The position numbers and the translations under genes are program-made. A DNA stretch of 64,000 bases, taken from Cellulomonas composti (GTDB taxonomy: Bacteria > Actinomycetota > Actinomycetes > Actinomycetales > Cellulomonadaceae). Positions 61,095 through 64,000 of this stretch are shown piece by piece. Each line of letters opens with the position of its first letter. Within the stretch, counting starts at the first letter, position 1. Below the pieces are notes generated by a model. The model ran no database searches, was not told the DNA's origin, and worked only from the letters and a program-made list of their open reading frames with translations. The stretch is taken from contig NZ_BJWG01000008.1 of NCBI RefSeq assembly GCF_007990245.1, forward strand, positions 1 through 64,000, read 5' to 3'.

Positions 61095-62308
61095 CGATCA
61101 ACAGAAGCACCAGCGCCGGCGTCTTCCAGCGACATCGCGTGGCGTGCACCAGACCGACCCGCTGCGACTGCACATGGTCGTTCATCGTCGAGTTGCCACC
61201 GACCGCCGACGGGCGACGCCGCCAGGTCACGAAGGGTGGCTTCGCAGGCCAGCGTGCGGCCAAGGCTGCCCGGGACGGCGTGCTCGCGGACAACCGCGCC
61301 GGGCTCGTCGTCGACAACCGTCGCGTGACGGTTGCGGAGTACCTCCGCTCGTGGCTCGCGGCCAAGGTCGCAGCGGGGACGATTCGGCCCAAGACGGAGC
61401 AGGCGTACCGCGATCACGTCGAGCGCTTGTTCGTGCCGACCCTCGGAACCGTCCGCCTGGCCGAACTCACGCCGCGCCACGTCGAGCGGGCGTTCCGGCA
61501 GATCGCCGCCGAGCACCCGGGCTTGTCTGCCTCGTCGCTCGGTCGAATCCGGGCCACGCTGCGATCCGCCCTCGGCACGGCCGTCAAGCGCGATGAGGTG
61601 GCGCGCAACTCCGCTGCGCTGGTCGACATGCCCAGCGTCCGCCGCAAGCCGGTCCAGCCCTGGGAGCCACACGAGTTGGCCGCGTTCCTGTCGGCCCCGG
61701 CCGTCGTCGCGCACCGCCTGCACCCGCTGCTGCACACCGCCGTGCACACCGGTCTACGCCGTGGCGAACTGGCCGGGCTGCGCTGGCAGGACGTCGACCT
61801 CGACCGGGCTCGCGTGACCGTCCGTCAGCAGGTCGTGGCGCTCGGCGCGCGCACCGTCGTCACGGCCCCGAAGACGTCCAGCGGCGAGCACCGGGCCGTC
61901 GACCTCGACACCCGCACCGTCGCGGTCATGCGGGCCGTCAAGCGCGCCCAGGCCGTCGAGCGGCTGGCGTGGGGTCCGGCGTGGTCGGACAGCGGCCTCG
62001 TGTTCACGCACGAGGACGGCACCGGCTGGCACCCGGACAGCATCGGTCAGGCGTTCCGCCGTCTTGTGCCGAAGGTGACCGTCGACGGTGCTCCCCTTCG
62101 GCCCTGCCGCTTCCACGATCTGCGGCACGCTCAGGCGTCCCTCATGCTCGCGGCGGGCGTCCCCCTCACGGTCGTGAGCAAGCGGCTGGGGCACAGCCAG
62201 TTGGCCGTCACGTCGGACACGTACAGCCACCTCGTCGGCGGTGTCGGGGTGGCCGCTGCGCAGGCCGCTGCGGACCTCGTCCAGCGCAGTTCGCGCGCCG
62301 TTCCCTAG
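61091..62308 (+). CDS. int: Tyrosine recombinase/integrase
   Basis: A 405-residue integrase. The N-terminal part is an AP2-like arm-binding region (FIVELPPTADGRRRQVTKGG). A SAM-like core-binding domain follows (TVAEYLRSWLAAKVAAGTIR). The catalytic domain has Arg in HTGLRRGELAG (about 222), HDLRH (about 342), GHSQ and the nucleophile Tyr in TSDTYSHL (about 378). All are intact. It lies 72 bp from the tRNA-Thr att site, typical for tRNA-targeting integrases. Its stop lies in the first of two TTCCCTAGC repeats. Confidence 0.96.
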   Translation: MTINRSTSAGVFQRHRVACTRPTRCDCTWSFIVELPPTADGRRRQVTKGGFAGQRAAKAARDGVLADNRAGLVVDNRRVTVAEYLRSWLAAKVAAGTIRPKTEQAYRDHVERLFVPTLGTVRLAELTPRHVERAFRQIAAEHPGLSASSLGRIRATLRSALGTAVKRDEVARNSAALVDMPSVRRKPVQPWEPHELAAFLSAPAVVAHRLHPLLHTAVHTGLRRGELAGLRWQDVDLDRARVTVRQQVVALGARTVVTAPKTSSGEHRAVDLDTRTVAVMRAVKRAQAVERLAWGPAWSDSGLVFTHEDGTGWHPDSIGQAFRRLVPKVTVDGAPLRPCRFHDLRHAQASLMLAAGVPLTVVSKRLGHSQLAVTSDTYSHLVGGVGVAAAQAAADLVQRSSRAVP

Positions 62309-62320
62309 CAGTTCCCTAGC
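62301..62320 (+). repeat. Candidate integrase arm sites at the right end
   Basis: TTCCCTAGC occurs at 62301-62309 and 62312-62320, 11 bp apart in direct orientation, between int and the att site. Near-copies occur at 51246-51254 (reversed) and 51262-51270 at the left end. Confidence 0.6.
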
Positions 62321-62382
62321 GTGGGAGCCCAGGAACGACGATGCGGCCCCACCCCGAGAGGTGAAGCCGCAGGTCACATGTG

Positions 62383-62426
62383 GAGCCGCCTAAGGGAATC
62401 GAACCCTTGACCTTCTCATTACGAGT
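62383..62426 (-). repeat. Right attachment site: 44-bp tRNA-Thr 3' half
   Basis: Exact copy of 51103-51146. It forms the 3' part of the intact tRNA-Thr gene and is probably supplied by the incoming element. Confidence 0.95.
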
Positions 62427-62456
62427 GAGACGCTCTGCCGACTGAGCTAAGGCGGC
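62384..62456 (-). tRNA. tRNA-Thr, anticodon CGU
   Basis: The 73-nt gene folds as a normal cloverleaf: acceptor GCCGCCT/AGGCGGC, D stem GCTC/GAGC, anticodon stem TCTCA/TGAGA with loop CTCGTAA (anticodon at 62421-62423), and T stem AAGGG/CCCTT with TTCGATT. The discriminator is U, and CCA is encoded directly after it (62381-62383). Confidence 0.97.
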
Positions 62457-62545
62457 GTCGTCGGGCCTGACGGTCCGGCGAGCGCGCCTACTGTACCTGG
62501 CACGATGCCGCGGTTCCAAAGCGACCGCGGCGGGGGCCGGAGAGG

Positions 62546-64000
62546 TCAGCAGACGGTGCCCTCGGCGGGCACGGTGCCCTCGAGCAGGAACGCGTCGACG
62601 TTGTCGGTGATGCAGTCGTTCGAACGGCCGTAGGCGGTGTGGCCCTCGCCCTCGAACGTGAGCAGCGTGCCGGAGTCGAGCAGGTCCGCGAGCGCCTGGG
62701 CGTTCTTGTAGGGGGTCGCCGGGTCGTTCGTCGTGCCGATGACCAGGATCGGCGGGGCACCCGCGGCGGAGTAGTCGTCGAGCCCACCGATCTCGGGGGC
62801 GGGCCACTGCGCGCAGACGACGCCACCGAAGGCGAACGACTCGCCGAGGGTCGGGGCGTCCGCGAGGATGCGCTCGGCCTCGGAGGCCATCGTCGCCGGG
62901 TCGGAGCTCGGGCGGCCGTCGAGGCACGAGATCGACCAGAAGGCGGGCAGCGAGTTGCTCGCGTACGTGCCGTCGGTCTGCCGGTCGGTGTAGGCGTCGG
63001 AAAGCATGAGCAGGATCGAACCATCGCCGCCCTGGATGGCCGGGGTCAGGGCGGCGGTCAGGGTCGGCCAGTACTGGTCGTCGTAGAGCGCGACGGCGAC
63101 GCCGTAGAACGCGAGCGCACGCGTGAGCCGGCGATCGGTGCCGGTGGGCAACGGGTCGGCGTAGGCGCGGTCGAGCAGGTCGTGGATCTGCTGCAGCCCG
63201 TGGTCGACCGAGCCCGTCAGCGGGCAGGCCGGGCCGCCCTGGCAGTCCGTGACGTACGCACGCAGCGCGTTCTCGAAGCCGACGGCCTGCTCGTACGCGG
63301 CGTCGTCGGGGTCCACGGTCGGGTCGACCGCGCCGTCCAGGACCAGGCGACCCGCGGTCTGCGGGAACAGCGCCGCGTAGGTGGCGCCGAGCTGCGTTCC
63401 GTAGGAGTAGCCGAGGTAGTGCAGCGTGTCGTCGCCCAGCGCGGCGCGCAGCAGGTCCAGGTCGCGCGCGGCGCTGATCGTGTCGATGGTCGCGAGCTCC
63501 GGCCCGGTCTGCTCGAGGCAGGCCGCGCCGAACGCACGCCACTGCTCGCCCGCCGCCGCGAGGCCCTCGGGCGTCGAGTAGTCGGCGTCGTACGCGACGA
63601 ACGCGTCCATGTCCGCGTCGTCGAGGCACGCGACCGCGGGCACCGAGTGCTGCACGCCGCGGGGGTCGAACGAGACGATGTCGTAGTGCGCCAGGACGTC
63701 CGCGCTGATGCGCGCCGCGATCCCGGTCAGCGAGTCGACGCCGGAACCGCCCGGGCCGCCCGGGTTGACCAGCAGCGAGCCGATGCGGTCGTCGCCGTCC
63801 GCAGGGATGCGCGCCAGCGCGAGCTGGATCGTCGGGCCCGACGGGTCGGCGTAGTCGGCGGGCACCTGCGCGGTCGCACACTCGCCCTCGTCGCAGGTCG
63901 TCCACTCGAGCTGCTGGCCGTAGAGCTCCGCGAGCCCGTCGGGCGCGCTGGACACGTCCGGTGTCGGCAGCGCGTTGCTGGACTGGTGCTTCGGGGCTGC
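62546..64000 (-). CDS. Secreted alpha/beta hydrolase (TAP-like tripeptidyl aminopeptidase family), 5' end outside window
   Basis: The frame is open to the window edge; the visible part has 484 residues and the signal peptide would lie beyond. LLVNPGGPGGSGVDSL is the oxyanion region, HYLGYSYGTQLGATYA the nucleophile elbow, IGTTNDPATPY holds the Asp and FEGEGHTAYGRS the His. The C-terminal domain with paired Cys is the TAP-like module of Streptomyces tripeptidyl aminopeptidases. It probably releases short peptides or hydrolyses esters outside the cell. Confidence 0.9.
   Translation of the reverse strand, partial: AAPKHQSSNALPTPDVSSAPDGLAELYGQQLEWTTCDEGECATAQVPADYADPSGPTIQLALARIPADGDDRIGSLLVNPGGPGGSGVDSLTGIAARISADVLAHYDIVSFDPRGVQHSVPAVACLDDADMDAFVAYDADYSTPEGLAAAGEQWRAFGAACLEQTGPELATIDTISAARDLDLLRAALGDDTLHYLGYSYGTQLGATYAALFPQTAGRLVLDGAVDPTVDPDDAAYEQAVGFENALRAYVTDCQGGPACPLTGSVDHGLQQIHDLLDRAYADPLPTGTDRRLTRALAFYGVAVALYDDQYWPTLTAALTPAIQGGDGSILLMLSDAYTDRQTDGTYASNSLPAFWSISCLDGRPSSDPATMASEAERILADAPTLGESFAFGGVVCAQWPAPEIGGLDDYSAAGAPPILVIGTTNDPATPYKNAQALADLLDSGTLLTFEGEGHTAYGRSNDCITDNVDAFLLEGTVPAEGTVC

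Larger units (their letters stand above)
51103..62426. mobile_element. 11.3-kb AICE-like integrated element in tRNA-Thr(CGU) carrying a type I R-M system
   Basis: It is bounded by exact 44-bp direct repeats. Content from right to left: tyrosine integrase, coupled HTH-like gene, excisionase-like gene, two small unknown genes, rolling-circle initiator, hsdM-hsdS-hsdR, and a membrane/coiled-coil protein. The base composition is visibly less GC-rich and third-position usage is weaker than in the flanks. The Rep-Xis-Int set resembles actinomycete integrative elements such as pSAM2, but no FtsK-like translocase or relaxase is visible. Confidence 0.92.

Noticed and set aside
51103-62426. Prophage
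   Set aside because: No capsid, terminase, portal, tail, Zot or coat gene is present; the gene set fits a plasmid-like integrated element.

Overview
The window is about 74% G+C chromosomal DNA from an actinobacterium. It is most like Cellulomonas or a close relative in Micrococcales: dense GC-rich coding, many GTG starts, a mycothiol-dependent-type enzyme, DUF2510, DUF222/HNH (13E12-type) and DUF5995 proteins, and the dacB - DUF2342 metalloprotease - tilS - hpt - ftsH - folE gene order. The genus is inferred from gene content and order; no database search was possible.

Layout. 1-3.4 kb: the 3' part of a DUF222/HNH endonuclease gene, a seven-copy tandem repeat, a VOC-fold protein and an acyltransferase with a repeat tail. 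3.5-10.6 kb (minus strand): folE, ftsH, hpt, tilS, a zinc metalloprotease and dacB, several joined by 4-nt or very short junctions. 10.8-13.2 kb: ppa, a DUF2510 membrane protein and a RipA-like NlpC/P60 hydrolase. 13.6-19.8 kb (plus strand): metY and metX (methionine synthesis) separated by a strong hairpin, then a mycothiol-dependent-type enzyme, DUF5995, a quinone-oxidoreductase-like protein and an alpha/beta hydrolase. 19.8-25.8 kb: a RAMA-domain protein, a thiamine-binding-type protein, a G-rich repeat region, a PNPOx-fold protein and a large FAD/Fe-S oxidoreductase. 25.9-28.3 kb: feoA-feoB-feoC iron uptake. 28.3-33.4 kb: OsmC, a LAL-type ATPase without its HTH, a VanY-like peptidase and a ChoD-like GMC oxidoreductase. 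33.6-51 kb: a secreted subtilase, DUF3806 proteins, a 5'-3' exonuclease, an ECF sigma factor with its membrane partner, a MinD/ParA ATPase preceded by 11-bp iterons, an RsbW-like kinase, a stand-alone LigD polymerase domain, a second VanY-like peptidase, an EEP nuclease and rtcB.

The main find is an 11.3-kb integrated element at 51,103-62,426. A 44-bp piece of tRNA-Thr(CGU), from the anticodon to the 3' end, is repeated exactly at both ends. The intact tRNA lies on the right next to a tyrosine integrase; the displaced 3' half and a hairpin that looks like the original tRNA terminator lie on the left. Inside are int, a coupled small HTH-like gene, an excisionase-like gene, two small unknown genes, a rolling-circle (gene II/RepSA-like) initiator and a complete type I restriction-modification operon (hsdM-hsdS-hsdR). 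No FtsK-like transfer gene, relaxase or virion gene is visible. It looks like a reduced AICE-like element carrying a restriction system. Candidate integrase arm sites (TTCCCTAGC) lie near both ends.

The right edge holds a TAP-like secreted alpha/beta hydrolase cut off by the window. Start codons were chosen from Shine-Dalgarno fit, overlaps with neighbours and family length, and uncertain ones are flagged.
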